Positions 1 through 7,869 of a stretch of 31,245 bases of DNA are shown here, piece by piece. How positions within the stretch are numbered: the stretch's first letter is position 1; each line of letters begins with the position of its first letter. This DNA is from CAYGAW01 sp964347945. Lineage in GTDB: Bacteria; Chloroflexota; Anaerolineae; UBA7937; B3-Chlor. Position numbers and translations under genes: made by a program. The notes under the pieces were generated by a model. The model did no database searches, was not told the origin of the DNA, and was given only the letters and a program-made list of their open reading frames with translations. The stretch covers positions 1 through 31,245 of the forward strand of contig CAYGAW010000058.1 of assembly GCA_964347945.1 (NCBI GenBank). The letters are read 5' to 3'.

Positions 1-275
1 AGACCCTTACCCTGGAGTTCAGGTACCAACTCTCCCTCGGCCTCCTGTTTCGGCTTGGACGTAATAGCGCCGAAGAGGCAACAATCAGTGCTCTTCAAGA
101 GTTCTACGGTGCGCTCGGGCAAGGCGTCTCCTTCAGTCCGCCAGAACTCCCAACCTACATCTCCGGGGAGGTATTCTGCGTCCAATTCCACCGCATCAAG
201 CACGATGCGAGCGGCGTCCATCACGTCCTTGCCGATGCCATCGCCCGGTAGCCACGCGATCTTGTACTTGGCCAC
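1..275 (-). CDS. Isocitrate/isopropylmalate-type dehydrogenase, N-terminal part (cut by window edge)
   Basis: The visible 91 codons start at a GTG (275-273) and run off the window, so only the N-terminus is present. The start reads VAKYKIAWLPGDGIGKDVMD, with the GDGIG nucleotide-binding signature of the beta-decarboxylating dehydrogenases (isocitrate, isopropylmalate, homoisocitrate, tartrate). It is followed by a GWEFW...LPERTVELL segment and FGAITSKP, which resemble homoisocitrate/isocitrate dehydrogenases of the LeuB type. A GGGG run lies 11 nt before the GTG; an ATG at 283 is out of frame. It is the last visible gene of the nine-gene minus-strand cluster, 33 nt after the LeuD-like gene. 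It would oxidatively decarboxylate, or reductively carboxylate, the product of the upstream hydratases. The substrate-recognition helix and catalytic Lys/Tyr lie outside the window, so the substrate cannot be told. Confidence 0.85.
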   Translation of the reverse strand, partial: MAKYKIAWLPGDGIGKDVMDAARIVLDAVELDAEYLPGDVGWEFWRTEGDALPERTVELLKSTDCCLFGAITSKPKQEAEGELVPELQGKG

Positions 276-308
276 GGTCCCATGCACCCCTTTCTAGAAA
301 AGGTTCGA

Positions 309-809
309 CTATTCTATACCAAGCTTCTTGCGCACATGAGGTATGAGTCCTCCGTCCTCAAGGATTCCCATCACGAAGGAGGACAAGGGAGGAAAAGTAT
401 ACTCACCCCGAGGAGCAGTCACCTTTCCCCGGGAGAAGTCCACCGTCACCTGCTCTCCCGTTTCCACGCCCTCTACAGCAGCACACTGCACAATTGGCAA
501 ACCTTGGTTGATGGCGTTTCTGAAATAGATACGGGCAAAAGACTTGGCGATGAGCACTCCAACGCCAGCATACTTCAAGCAGGTGACCGCCTGTTCCCGT
601 GAGCTGCCGCAGCCGAAGTTGGAGCCCGCGACGATGATGTCTCCCGGCTGTACCTTGCCCGCAAACTCAGGATCGAGATCCTCCAGAGCGTGACTAGCCA
701 TCTCCTCAGGTGAAAGCTCGCTGTATGTATACTTGCCGGGATAGATGACGTCGGTGTTGACGTCATCACCGTATTTCCACACACGGCCTGTTTGTACACT
801 CTTCCACAT
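309..809 (-). CDS. LeuD-type small subunit of an aconitase-family hydratase (second pair)
   Basis: A 166-residue swivel-domain protein, the usual length for the separate small subunit of isopropylmalate isomerase/homoaconitase. Family landmarks are GDDVNTDVIYPGKY near residue 14 and FGCGSSREQAV near residue 65, whose GSSRE segment contacts the substrate carboxylates. The selectivity loop after NTD reads YPGKYTYSE. As I recall them, methanogen enzymes carry YLRT (homoaconitase) or YLVY (isopropylmalate isomerase), so substrate cannot be assigned from the loop. The start ATG has a GAGGAAG ribosome site. It sits 23 nt after the LeuC-like gene at 833-2089, its expected partner, and just before the dehydrogenase. 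Alternatives are homoaconitase, isopropylmalate, aconitase-like or dimethylmalate hydratase small subunit. Confidence 0.9.
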   Translation of the reverse strand: MWKSVQTGRVWKYGDDVNTDVIYPGKYTYSELSPEEMASHALEDLDPEFAGKVQPGDIIVAGSNFGCGSSREQAVTCLKYAGVGVLIAKSFARIYFRNAINQGLPIVQCAAVEGVETGEQVTVDFSRGKVTAPRGEYTFPPLSSFVMGILEDGGLIPHVRKKLGIE

Positions 810-832
810 CTCTGCTCTTCCTCACGGATCAA

Positions 833-2089
833 TCAGAGGAATTCCCTTGCATCCGCTATCTCACCAGTCAAAGCCGACGCGGCAACCGTGGCCGGGCTGG
901 CAAGATAGATATCCGCCTCTTTGCAACCCATCCGGCCCTTGAAGTTCCTGTTGGCCGTCGAGATAGTGACCTCGCCAGGAGCCATCACGCCCTCATGAGC
1001 GCCGAGGCAAGGACCGCAGCCAGGGTTCAAGATCACTGCCCCTGCTGCCACCAAGTCGGTGACTGTGCCTTCAGCGATGGCGGCCAATAGGACTTCTCTG
1101 CTGGCGGGGAGGATCAGCAACCTGGTCGTCGGGGCGACCTTCCGACCACGTAGAATCTGAGCAGCCACCCGGAAATCCTCCAGGCGCCCGTTGGTGCAGG
1201 TGCCGATGAACGTCTGGTCTACCTTGGTACCGACAACGTCAGTCACAGGAACGACGTTGTCCACGGTATGGGGCCTCGCCACCTGTGGGAGCAAGGCGTT
1301 GACATCATACTCGATGACCCGTTCGTAGGAGGCATCCGGATCGGCGAAGACTTCTCGAAAGCCAGGTTCGCTCCTCCCCTCCAACCACTTTCGAGTCCTA
1401 TCGTCTGGCGCCACCACTCCGATTTTGGCCCCCATCTCAGCCACCATATTGCAGAGGACCATGCGACTGGCCACCGTCATCCCCCCGATCACCGGCCCCG
1501 TGAACTCCACCGCCCGATAGTCAGCTCCATCCGCCCCCAGCTGTCCGATGATGTACAGGATGAGATCCTTGGCATACACCCCCTGGGGCAATCGACCTTG
1601 GAGATCAATCCGGAAGCTCTTTGGTACCATGAGCCAAATCTCGCCGGTGGCCATCACGGCGGCGGCCTCAGTGCGACCTATGCCTGCAGCAAAGGCGCCG
1701 AAGGCACCGTGTGTGGGAGTGTGGGAATCACTGCCCACAATGAGATGCCCGGGCAAGGCGTGGCCTTTCTCAGGAAGCACCTGGTGGCATATTCCTTCTC
1801 CCACATCGTAGAAGTTGGTGATGCCTTGCTCCCTGACGAACTCACGAATCCGCTGATGGTTCGTGGCATGGCCTTCCGTCGCCGCCGGCACCACATGATC
1901 AAGGACGATGACGCTGATCTCCGGCCTCGCTACCTTCTCCACGCCAATCTCCCGGAATATCTTGGCTATGGCCGCAGTATTGTCGTGAGTCAGCAGCTTG
2001 TCTGGTTGCACGGTCACAATCTGACCGGGCTCAACCTCCTTTAGCCCAGCTTTCAGGGCGAGGATCTTCTCCGCAAAAGTCCGACCCAT
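833..2089 (-). CDS. LeuC-type large subunit of an aconitase-family hydratase (second pair)
   Basis: A 418-residue [4Fe-4S] hydro-lyase large subunit. Cluster ligands are visible as GTCTNGR (near 296) and NPGCGPCLGAHEG (near 356), giving the canonical one-plus-two Cys arrangement. GSDSHTPTHGAFGAFA near 122 and the C-terminal NRNFKGRMG match orthodox LeuC/homoaconitase. With the 309-809 product it should form a heterodimeric hydratase that moves a hydroxyl group between adjacent carbons of a malate-like or citrate-like acid. ATG 2089 lies 3 nt after the upstream stop, with GGAG six bases ahead, so translation is probably coupled. It is the more conventional of the two large subunits here. Homoaconitase, isopropylmalate isomerase and a LeuCD-type aconitase all fit. 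Confidence 0.92.
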   Translation of the reverse strand: MGRTFAEKILALKAGLKEVEPGQIVTVQPDKLLTHDNTAAIAKIFREIGVEKVARPEISVIVLDHVVPAATEGHATNHQRIREFVREQGITNFYDVGEGICHQVLPEKGHALPGHLIVGSDSHTPTHGAFGAFAAGIGRTEAAAVMATGEIWLMVPKSFRIDLQGRLPQGVYAKDLILYIIGQLGADGADYRAVEFTGPVIGGMTVASRMVLCNMVAEMGAKIGVVAPDDRTRKWLEGRSEPGFREVFADPDASYERVIEYDVNALLPQVARPHTVDNVVPVTDVVGTKVDQTFIGTCTNGRLEDFRVAAQILRGRKVAPTTRLLILPASREVLLAAIAEGTVTDLVAAGAVILNPGCGPCLGAHEGVMAPGEVTISTANRNFKGRMGCKEADIYLASPATVAASALTGEIADAREFL

Positions 2090-2092
2090 CGC

Positions 2093-2611
2093 TCACTCCG
2101 TGGTCTGCAGATCCTTTTTCAGGAAGTTGAATAGTCCACCCGTGGTCATGATCTCCTTCTCCAGGCCCGACAATGGTGCACCCTGGATTTCCGTCCCCTT
2201 GCTGAGGTTGCGGACGCGGCCGGTGTTGGCATCCACCTCCAGCTCGTCGCCCGTCTCCACTCCCGTGCTGATCTCTGGGACCTCCAGTATGGGAAATCCG
2301 AGGTTAACGGCATTGCGGTAGAAAATGCGCGAGAAACTCTCTGCCAGTATAGCTGAGACGTCGTTATACTGGAGCGTGATCACAGCGTGCTCGCGAGATG
2401 AGCCGCAGCCGAAGTTCCTGCCGGCCACAAGGATATCCCCAGGCTGGACCCGCTCAGTGAAGTCCTCCATGCCCGGCACATACTCCAGGGCATGCTTGGC
2501 CATCTCCTCGGGATCGGTCAACGGCAGGTAGCTGCCATGGTAGATCATATCGGTATCGATATCATCCCCTACCACCCAGGCCCGGCCTTTGAACACGAAC
2601 TCGTCGCTCAT
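2093..2611 (-). CDS. LeuD-type small subunit of an aconitase-family hydratase (first pair)
   Basis: A 172-residue small subunit with GDDIDTDMIYHGSY near residue 15 and FGCGSSREHAV near residue 67, the swivel-domain signatures of the LeuD family. It resembles the 309-809 protein in layout, but the selectivity loop differs (YHGSYLPLTD versus YPGKYTYSE). That suggests the two pairs do not share a substrate, or catalyse different half-reactions. The ATG is preceded by GGAGATGAGGAG. It follows its LeuC partner (2639-3895) by 27 nt and is separated from the next LeuC start by 3 nt. As in all LeuD proteins the cluster is held by the large subunit, and no Fe-S ligand set is seen here. Confidence 0.9.
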   Translation of the reverse strand: MSDEFVFKGRAWVVGDDIDTDMIYHGSYLPLTDPEEMAKHALEYVPGMEDFTERVQPGDILVAGRNFGCGSSREHAVITLQYNDVSAILAESFSRIFYRNAVNLGFPILEVPEISTGVETGDELEVDANTGRVRNLSKGTEIQGAPLSGLEKEIMTTGGLFNFLKKDLQTTE

Positions 2612-2638
2612 CTCCTCATCTCCAGTAGCTCACTGGGT

Positions 2639-3895
2639 TCACTCAGGCAAGGCGATCTCGCCCTTAACCGCGGTTGCCGCTGCCACGGCTGGACTGGCCA
2701 GATAGGCCGCGCTTCCCTTGCCGACCTTGCCCCTGAAATTCCGGTTCCCCGTGCTCACAAGGACATCTCCTTCGGCCAGAACCCCATGATGACCTATGGT
2801 GCAGAGAGAGCAGCCCTGATTGGTGACCATGGCCCCGGCTTTGATGAATGTCTCGTACAGGCCTGCTTCCACGGCCTCCACGGCCACTTCAGTGGTGGCC
2901 GGCGTGACGATCATGCGCACCTGGGGTGCAACCTTGCCTCCCATTCTTTTCAGCACATCAGCTGCCACCTGCAGGTCTTCAAGGCGCCCGTTCGTGCAGG
3001 ATCCGACGAACACCTCGTCCACAGGCGTGCCTGCCACCTCGCTAACAGGCTTGACGTTGTCAGGTCTGTCAGGGCAAGCGATGAGTGGCTCCAGACCATC
3101 GATGTCCAAGTCCCACTCTTCCAGGTAGGACGCGTCTCTGTCCGGCAGGACAGCTTCCACCTTGTGACCAGCCCGCTCCCCGATCCAGGCCAGAATGTCC
3201 TCGTCGGGGATGATGAAGCCTACCTTGCCTTCCATCTCGGTCACCATGCTTGCCAAGGTAAGACGGCCGGGTAGCGAGAGGGCATCGATAGGTTCCCCGC
3301 AAAACTCCAGAGACTTGTAAATGGTCCTGCTAGTATCTATCTTGGACAGCAGGAACAGCGTCAAGTCCTTGGCCGACGTCGGGTAATCATAGCTGCCTTT
3401 GAAAACGATCTTGATGGTCTCCGGCACCCTGAACCACAAACGTCCGGTGGCCCAACCAGCAGCCACGTCTGTTGTCCCCATACCGGAGGCAAAGCACCCC
3501 ACCGCACCCAGCAGGTTCATGTGACTATCGGTGCCAATGACCACGCTCCCCGGCAGGATCATTCCCTGCTCCAAGAGAACGTGCTGCCCGATGCCGGTAT
3601 TGACATCGAAAACGTGAGGAATATGGTGCTTGGCCGCAAACTCGCGGCAGATGCGCTGGTTGTTCGCCACCTGGACGACCTTGGCTGGGGCCTGGTAATC
3701 GAAAGTCATCGCGATCTTCTCAGGGTCCCAGACGGGCTTGTCACCCATCTGTTTCTCGTACTCCAGTACGACATTGGGTCCCCCGAAGTCACGGACTACC
3801 GCTAGGTCGAGGTCCGCCCAGACCCTATCTCCAGCCCACGAGTCTTCCCCGGAATGCTCGCTCAGGATCTTCTCTATGATAGTCTTGCCAGGCAT
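2639..3895 (-). CDS. LeuC-type large subunit, divergent (first pair)
   Basis: A 418-residue aconitase-superfamily large subunit. I place the start at ATG 3895 (MPGKTIIEKIL, with AGAGGATGG ahead) rather than upstream, because homologous sequence begins there. Cluster ligands are kept: GSCTNGR, then GCSLC. The surroundings are unusual. NPGCGxCLG is replaced by NQGCSLCTIGHHG, and SHTxTxGAxGAFA is replaced by SHMNLLGAVGCFA. The C-terminus keeps GNRNFRGKVG. Equal in length to the second LeuC but clearly diverged from it, it likely has a different substrate. It pairs with 2093-2611 and follows the HD-domain gene by about 70 nt. LeuCD-type aconitase, methylcitrate/dimethylmalate-type hydratase or an undescribed activity are all possible. 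Confidence 0.88.
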   Translation of the reverse strand: MPGKTIIEKILSEHSGEDSWAGDRVWADLDLAVVRDFGGPNVVLEYEKQMGDKPVWDPEKIAMTFDYQAPAKVVQVANNQRICREFAAKHHIPHVFDVNTGIGQHVLLEQGMILPGSVVIGTDSHMNLLGAVGCFASGMGTTDVAAGWATGRLWFRVPETIKIVFKGSYDYPTSAKDLTLFLLSKIDTSRTIYKSLEFCGEPIDALSLPGRLTLASMVTEMEGKVGFIIPDEDILAWIGERAGHKVEAVLPDRDASYLEEWDLDIDGLEPLIACPDRPDNVKPVSEVAGTPVDEVFVGSCTNGRLEDLQVAADVLKRMGGKVAPQVRMIVTPATTEVAVEAVEAGLYETFIKAGAMVTNQGCSLCTIGHHGVLAEGDVLVSTGNRNFRGKVGKGSAAYLASPAVAAATAVKGEIALPE

Positions 3896-3965
3896 GCAAT
3901 ACCATCCTCTCGCCGACCGTAGCGCAAGAGACGCACCTCTCTGGATCAAGCTCTCCGAGCAGGAG

Positions 3966-4508
3966 CTAGGAGACTCCCAGTTTCAGCGTCTCGAAATTGG
4001 TGAAGTCGGCGTGGTGAAGGATAATGGCCTCTCTGCTACGCTGCACGAGGTCGCCCTCTCTGGAGTGGGCCGCGATCATGTGCAACACTTCCGCAGGAAC
4101 ACCTTGTTGAGCTGCAAGGGCTACTCCGCTGAAGGGATGGCGGAGCTTCGCACCGAATTCGCTCTTCACCGTCTTGCCATCGACCTTGGTGTACTCCAAG
4201 AGCTTGCCCACATCGTGGATCAGCGCGCCGGCGATGAGATGGTCACGGTTGATGGGGTTCCTGTCACCGTAGACCTCTTCGAAGGCATCCGCCACTCCGA
4301 TGCAGTTTAGAGTAACCGCTCGCGTGTGATCCACGAAGCTGACGGGGCAATCGGGAATCAGCAAGGTGAAAGGCATCTGTGTCAGATCGGCCGCGCTCCA
4401 GCCACCTCCTTTCATCCCCTCCTGCCAAGTCCTGACGCACGTCGCCCTCAGGTCAGCGTCCTGGATCAGGTCGAATTCAGGAATTAACTCCAACAACTCC
4501 TGAGACAT
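3966..4508 (-). CDS. HD-domain metal-dependent phosphohydrolase
   Basis: A 180-residue HD-superfamily protein. The metal-binding pattern is visible: H61, the HD pair H98-D99 in LIHDVGK, H124 in RHPFSG, H148 in AAHSREGD, and a further HHAD at 165-168. The family hydrolyses phosphomonoesters, cyclic nucleotides or nucleotides. The substrate here is unknown. It lies 3 nt after the citryl-CoA-lyase-like gene and before the first LeuC, all on one strand, so it is an integral member of the metabolic operon rather than a neighbour. It has no membrane segment or sensor domain. It might remove a damaged CoA or nucleotide by-product or a signalling nucleotide; this is inference. Ribosome site AGGTG, nine bases before ATG. 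Confidence 0.85.
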   Translation of the reverse strand: MSQELLELIPEFDLIQDADLRATCVRTWQEGMKGGGWSAADLTQMPFTLLIPDCPVSFVDHTRAVTLNCIGVADAFEEVYGDRNPINRDHLIAGALIHDVGKLLEYTKVDGKTVKSEFGAKLRHPFSGVALAAQQGVPAEVLHMIAAHSREGDLVQRSREAIILHHADFTNFETLKLGVS

Positions 4509-4511
4509 CTT

Positions 4512-5291
4512 CTACTTCACCTTTCTCTCCGGGGGACCATCGTACTCGTGAGCGCTGGGATCTATGGGGCGCATGGGACGCATCCGAGCCTGCTCCTCGT
4601 AGACCTGCGCCACCAAGCCCCCGCTTCGGCTGATGGCGAAGATGCCATTACTCATCTCGGGAGGGAAGTCCATCTCACAGAGCATGGTAGCTATGGCCCC
4701 ATCCACGTTCATGGGCAAATCGCGGCCAAGTTTCTCCTTCATGGCAGCGCGAATAGCATGGGCCATCTCCACATACTCCCCGGACATGCCCAGTTCGCCC
4801 GCCAGAGCAAAAAGCCGCACGCTGCGCGGATCCTCAGTGTGAAGCCGATGACCGTAGCCAGGGATCCGCCTTTTTGCGGCTCTGTACTCATCAACCATCT
4901 CACTGGCCACGGTCGCCGTATCCTTGCCACTGCCTTGCTCGCGCTCTACCGCTTCGAGCAACACACGCATGCATCCTTCGATGGCGCCTCCATGGTATCT
5001 ATTGATGGCACTTATCCCCGCGGCCATGGCTGTGGTGAGGGACGCGCCTCCGGAGGCTACGGTCCGTGCCGCCAAGGCGGACGGCGGGGTGGCTCCGTGA
5101 TCAATACTGGAAACCAGCATGGCATCCATCAGTAGACCCTGCTCTTTGGAGGGCAACTCGCCCTTCAGAAGCAAGAAAACGACGTGCCCGAAGGGAATCT
5201 GGCCCATTAGCTGCTCCACAGGATATCCCTTCATGGCGATTTTGTTAGGTTCGATCTTGGTGATCGCCGTCTTCCACTTCTCTTCTGCCAT
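4512..5291 (-). CDS. Short citrate-synthase-family protein, citryl-CoA lyase-like
   Basis: A 259-residue protein of the citrate synthase fold lacking the N-terminal part of true citrate synthases (usually 370-430 residues). That is the size of citryl-CoA lyase. Catalytic residues equivalent to citrate synthase His, His, Asp are present: H100 in YHGGAIEG, H148 in PGYGHRLHTEDPR, D197 in NVDGAIA. An early DHGATPPSA motif (64-72) is also typical of the short group. The start is ATG 5291, because the site GAGGAGGTG lies seven bases ahead; a longer reading from 5309 would begin inside that site. It should cleave citryl-CoA (or a homologue) to acetyl-CoA and a 2-oxoacid, or run in reverse. It lies next to the SucCD-like ligase, which could make the CoA thioester. 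A methylcitryl or citramalyl-type substrate cannot be excluded. Confidence 0.85.
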   Translation of the reverse strand: MAEEKWKTAITKIEPNKIAMKGYPVEQLMGQIPFGHVVFLLLKGELPSKEQGLLMDAMLVSSIDHGATPPSALAARTVASGGASLTTAMAAGISAINRYHGGAIEGCMRVLLEAVEREQGSGKDTATVASEMVDEYRAAKRRIPGYGHRLHTEDPRSVRLFALAGELGMSGEYVEMAHAIRAAMKEKLGRDLPMNVDGAIATMLCEMDFPPEMSNGIFAISRSGGLVAQVYEEQARMRPMRPIDPSAHEYDGPPERKVK

Positions 5292-5355
5292 CTGTGTCCA
5301 CCTCCTCAATGATACCCGCTAGACCAGAGGACAAGTAAACAACTTGTCCTAGTGT

Positions 5356-6261
5356 TCACGAGTCCAGCTTCTGCAATACCTCCTTCGTCGCTTGGGGTAT
5401 GTCGGCGAAGGAGTCGACCACGACGGCACCGACTTCTCGTAGGCGTTGCACCTTGCCCTCATGAGTGCCACGCCCGCCCTCGATGATGGCCCCGGCGTGG
5501 GAGAACCGGGTCCCCGACTTGGCGGCCTTGCCCCCGATGAAAGCGACCAGGGGCTTTGTGAACTCACCCGCCTCGATCAAGTCAGCAACCTGCTCCTCCT
5601 GCGAGGTGCCTATCTCCCCGAACATCACCACGGCCTTGGTGTCCGGGTCGGCTTCAAAGAGCTTGATCACCTCTGGATGGGGGAGACCAACCACAACGTC
5701 GCCGCCGACGTGGACCAATGTGGTGGCACCAATCCCTTCCAGCGCCAGGTAGTAGGCCATAGCTGAAGTGATACCACCACTACGAGACGTTATACCCACC
5801 GGGCCAGGGAAGAACCAGGAGCGAGCGGAGGCGGCACGGCCGCCCATCATTCCCAGTACAGCCTTGCCCGGACTCAGCACGCCCAGCGTGTTTGGCCCCA
5901 CGAATCTGGCTCCCGCCTCCGTGGCGGCCTTGGCGATGACCAGAACATCGTAGATGGGCACGCGGTCTGGGATGATCACCAGCAGTTTGATATCTGCGTC
6001 AATGGCCTCCAGAGCGGCGCTCTTGACAAGAGGAGCAGGTATGAACAGCACGCTCACGTCCAGTGGACCCTCTTCCTCCGAGGCCTCCCTGACGGTATCG
6101 AAGACAGGGATTCCCTGCACCTCCTGACCGCCGCGCCCAGGCGTACAGCCCGCCACCACGTTGGTGCCGTACTCCGTCATCAAGCTGGTCCTGGCCTGCC
6201 CCTCGCGACCCGTAATACCTTGCACGAGAACTCGCTTGGTTTCATCAATCAGAATAGACAT
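5356..6261 (-). CDS. Acid-CoA ligase alpha subunit (SucD/CcsB-like)
   Basis: A 301-residue alpha subunit of an ADP-forming acyl-CoA synthetase. The N-terminal CoA-binding Rossmann part reads VLVQGITGREGQ, and the phosphohistidine loop RFSHAGAIIEGG carries His255, the residue phosphorylated in SucD. The start is ATG 6261 (MSILIDETKRVL), with GAGGGG nine bases ahead; upstream in-frame codons look untranslated. Length and motifs fit succinyl-CoA, malyl-CoA or citryl-CoA synthetase small subunits. It is encoded about 60 nt after its beta subunit and 64 nt before the lyase. Because the partner beta subunit has an added ferredoxin domain and the next gene is a citryl-CoA lyase homologue, I favour citrate or a related acid as substrate. 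Ordinary succinyl-CoA ligase remains possible. Confidence 0.88.
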   Translation of the reverse strand: MSILIDETKRVLVQGITGREGQARTSLMTEYGTNVVAGCTPGRGGQEVQGIPVFDTVREASEEEGPLDVSVLFIPAPLVKSAALEAIDADIKLLVIIPDRVPIYDVLVIAKAATEAGARFVGPNTLGVLSPGKAVLGMMGGRAASARSWFFPGPVGITSRSGGITSAMAYYLALEGIGATTLVHVGGDVVVGLPHPEVIKLFEADPDTKAVVMFGEIGTSQEEQVADLIEAGEFTKPLVAFIGGKAAKSGTRFSHAGAIIEGGRGTHEGKVQRLREVGAVVVDSFADIPQATKEVLQKLDS

Positions 6262-6321
6262 GACTTCCAACCCCTCTAGATTGGTGATGCGACCCAGAAA
6301 ACAAAACGCCAACCTCTCTGG

Positions 6322-7869
6322 CTAGCGCTTCAGCAGACCCTCACGGTACTCTTCGAGACCGGGGATCGGAAGATTGACGAATCCGCCCCCCTTACCCTCG
6401 AAGTGGCATTCAACCTCACAAGCCAAACATTCGATACATCGGCCCTTCTTCGCATCCTCGAAACTGATGTTCAGCACCGGCCGCCCATTGTCTAGCTTGA
6501 GAATCTTCCGTACGCAGGTCTGGACACAAATCTTGCTTTCACAAGTGTCGCAAGTGGCGTGATCGTAGGTCACAGTGCCGGTTGGACTCTCGAATGTATA
6601 CGTCTCCTTGGGCTCGGTCCTCGGAGTCGGAGGGGGTACGTTCTTGATCGCGCCCTCCTTGATCAGTCTGTCAAGCCGCTCGGCACAGAAGTCAGGAGTA
6701 TCGTCCTTTCCGTAGGCCTCTAGAGGAGCCGGGATCTCCGGCGCAGCTCGCTCGAGGATCTCGATCGCTTTCTCTTCCATGTTGCCGCCCAACCTGATCA
6801 CGGCCGGCACTGACAACCGTTCCTCCAAGAAAGCCTTGACAAAGCCACGGGCTGAATGAAACTGCTCCTGGCTTGCGACACCAGAACCAGAAGCGAAATA
6901 GCCATCTATGCCTGGCAACGAGAGCACAATCCTCGCTGCCCGATAGACTTTGGACGCCGGGGGGTTCCCGCTGGTATCCACATAGGTGGCGAGTTTGTAG
7001 GCCCGGCTCAGCAGCGCATCCATGGACATCATGGAGCCTCCCCCACCGGCCCCGTGGAACCCGATGTATCCCTGTCCCTTCTCGAAGTCATCAGCCATCT
7101 GGATGAAATAGAAGGTCCCGCGGTAGTCCTTTTCCTCGACCCCGTAGGCGATCTTCTCCAATGTGGTCGGTGGACGGTCGAACTCGCGGGCAATCTCGAT
7201 GCCAAGATCAGGGTGACGAAATACGGCGTAGTCATCCACGGTTATGCGGCAGTCAGCGGCGTAGAGTCTACCGTCTGTGGTCACAACGAGGGGATTGATC
7301 TCCGCAGCCCGAGCCTCGTAGGTGCGTGCTACATCATAGAGGCTCTTGACCAGTCCCCCCAGGTCTCGCTGCAACTTGCCGTGGACCCCGGTCTTCCGGA
7401 CCAAGTCTCGAGCCTGGTAGTCCTGTAGACCCTCGACGACGTCTACCTCCACGCGAGCCACCTTGTCCGGATGTTCACGCGCTATGTCCTCGATGCCAGT
7501 CCCGCCCACACTGCTGAAGATCACAACCGGCGCCCGTGCTCGATCGTCGATGATCACCCCAGCATAAAACTCCCGCTCTATGTCCAGCCTCTCCTCGACG
7601 AGCACCTGTTCCACAGCGAAGCCCGTGACGGACATGCCGAGCATCTGCTGAGCTGCAGCCTTCGCCTCTGCAGGCGTGGCTGCCCGCTTGATGCCCCCCA
7701 TGCCCGCTCGACCTGTGACCCACGCTTGGGCCTTGACCATGACCTCACCCCCGATTTCCTCGGCTATACGCTGAGCATCTTCAGGGGTCGAGGCGACAGA
7801 ACCCTTGGGAACAGCTACTTTGTGCTTCCTCAGCAATTCCTTCCCTTGATACTCATGGAGACGAGCCAT
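6322..7869 (-). CDS. Acid-CoA ligase beta subunit (SucC/CcsA-like) with C-terminal 2x[4Fe-4S] ferredoxin domain
   Basis: A 515-residue fusion. Residues 1-215 are an ATP-grasp domain beginning MARLHEYQGKELL, typical of SucC, with AAEINPLVV near 188-196. Residues 225-405 are the CoA-ligase flavodoxin-like domain (GFHGAGGGGSM at 270, RLGGNMEEKA at 359). From about 430 a ferredoxin-like tail carries two cysteine quartets: C440, C443, C448, C452 and C478, C481, C484, C488. Normal SucC is about 390 residues and has no such tail. The ATG has GGAGGAG six bases ahead. It is the first gene of the nine-gene set, so the tail may couple the ligase to a ferredoxin-dependent partner or sense redox state; this is inference. 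No frame break occurs between the domains. Confidence 0.88.
   Translation of the reverse strand: MARLHEYQGKELLRKHKVAVPKGSVASTPEDAQRIAEEIGGEVMVKAQAWVTGRAGMGGIKRAATPAEAKAAAQQMLGMSVTGFAVEQVLVEERLDIEREFYAGVIIDDRARAPVVIFSSVGGTGIEDIAREHPDKVARVEVDVVEGLQDYQARDLVRKTGVHGKLQRDLGGLVKSLYDVARTYEARAAEINPLVVTTDGRLYAADCRITVDDYAVFRHPDLGIEIAREFDRPPTTLEKIAYGVEEKDYRGTFYFIQMADDFEKGQGYIGFHGAGGGGSMMSMDALLSRAYKLATYVDTSGNPPASKVYRAARIVLSLPGIDGYFASGSGVASQEQFHSARGFVKAFLEERLSVPAVIRLGGNMEEKAIEILERAAPEIPAPLEAYGKDDTPDFCAERLDRLIKEGAIKNVPPPTPRTEPKETYTFESPTGTVTYDHATCDTCESKICVQTCVRKILKLDNGRPVLNISFEDAKKGRCIECLACEVECHFEGKGGGFVNLPIPGLEEYREGLLKR

Noticed and set aside
1268..2044. A 258-residue open frame on the plus strand opposite LeuC
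   Set aside because: It is a shadow of the conserved LeuC gene, has no recognisable motif and lacks a ribosome site.
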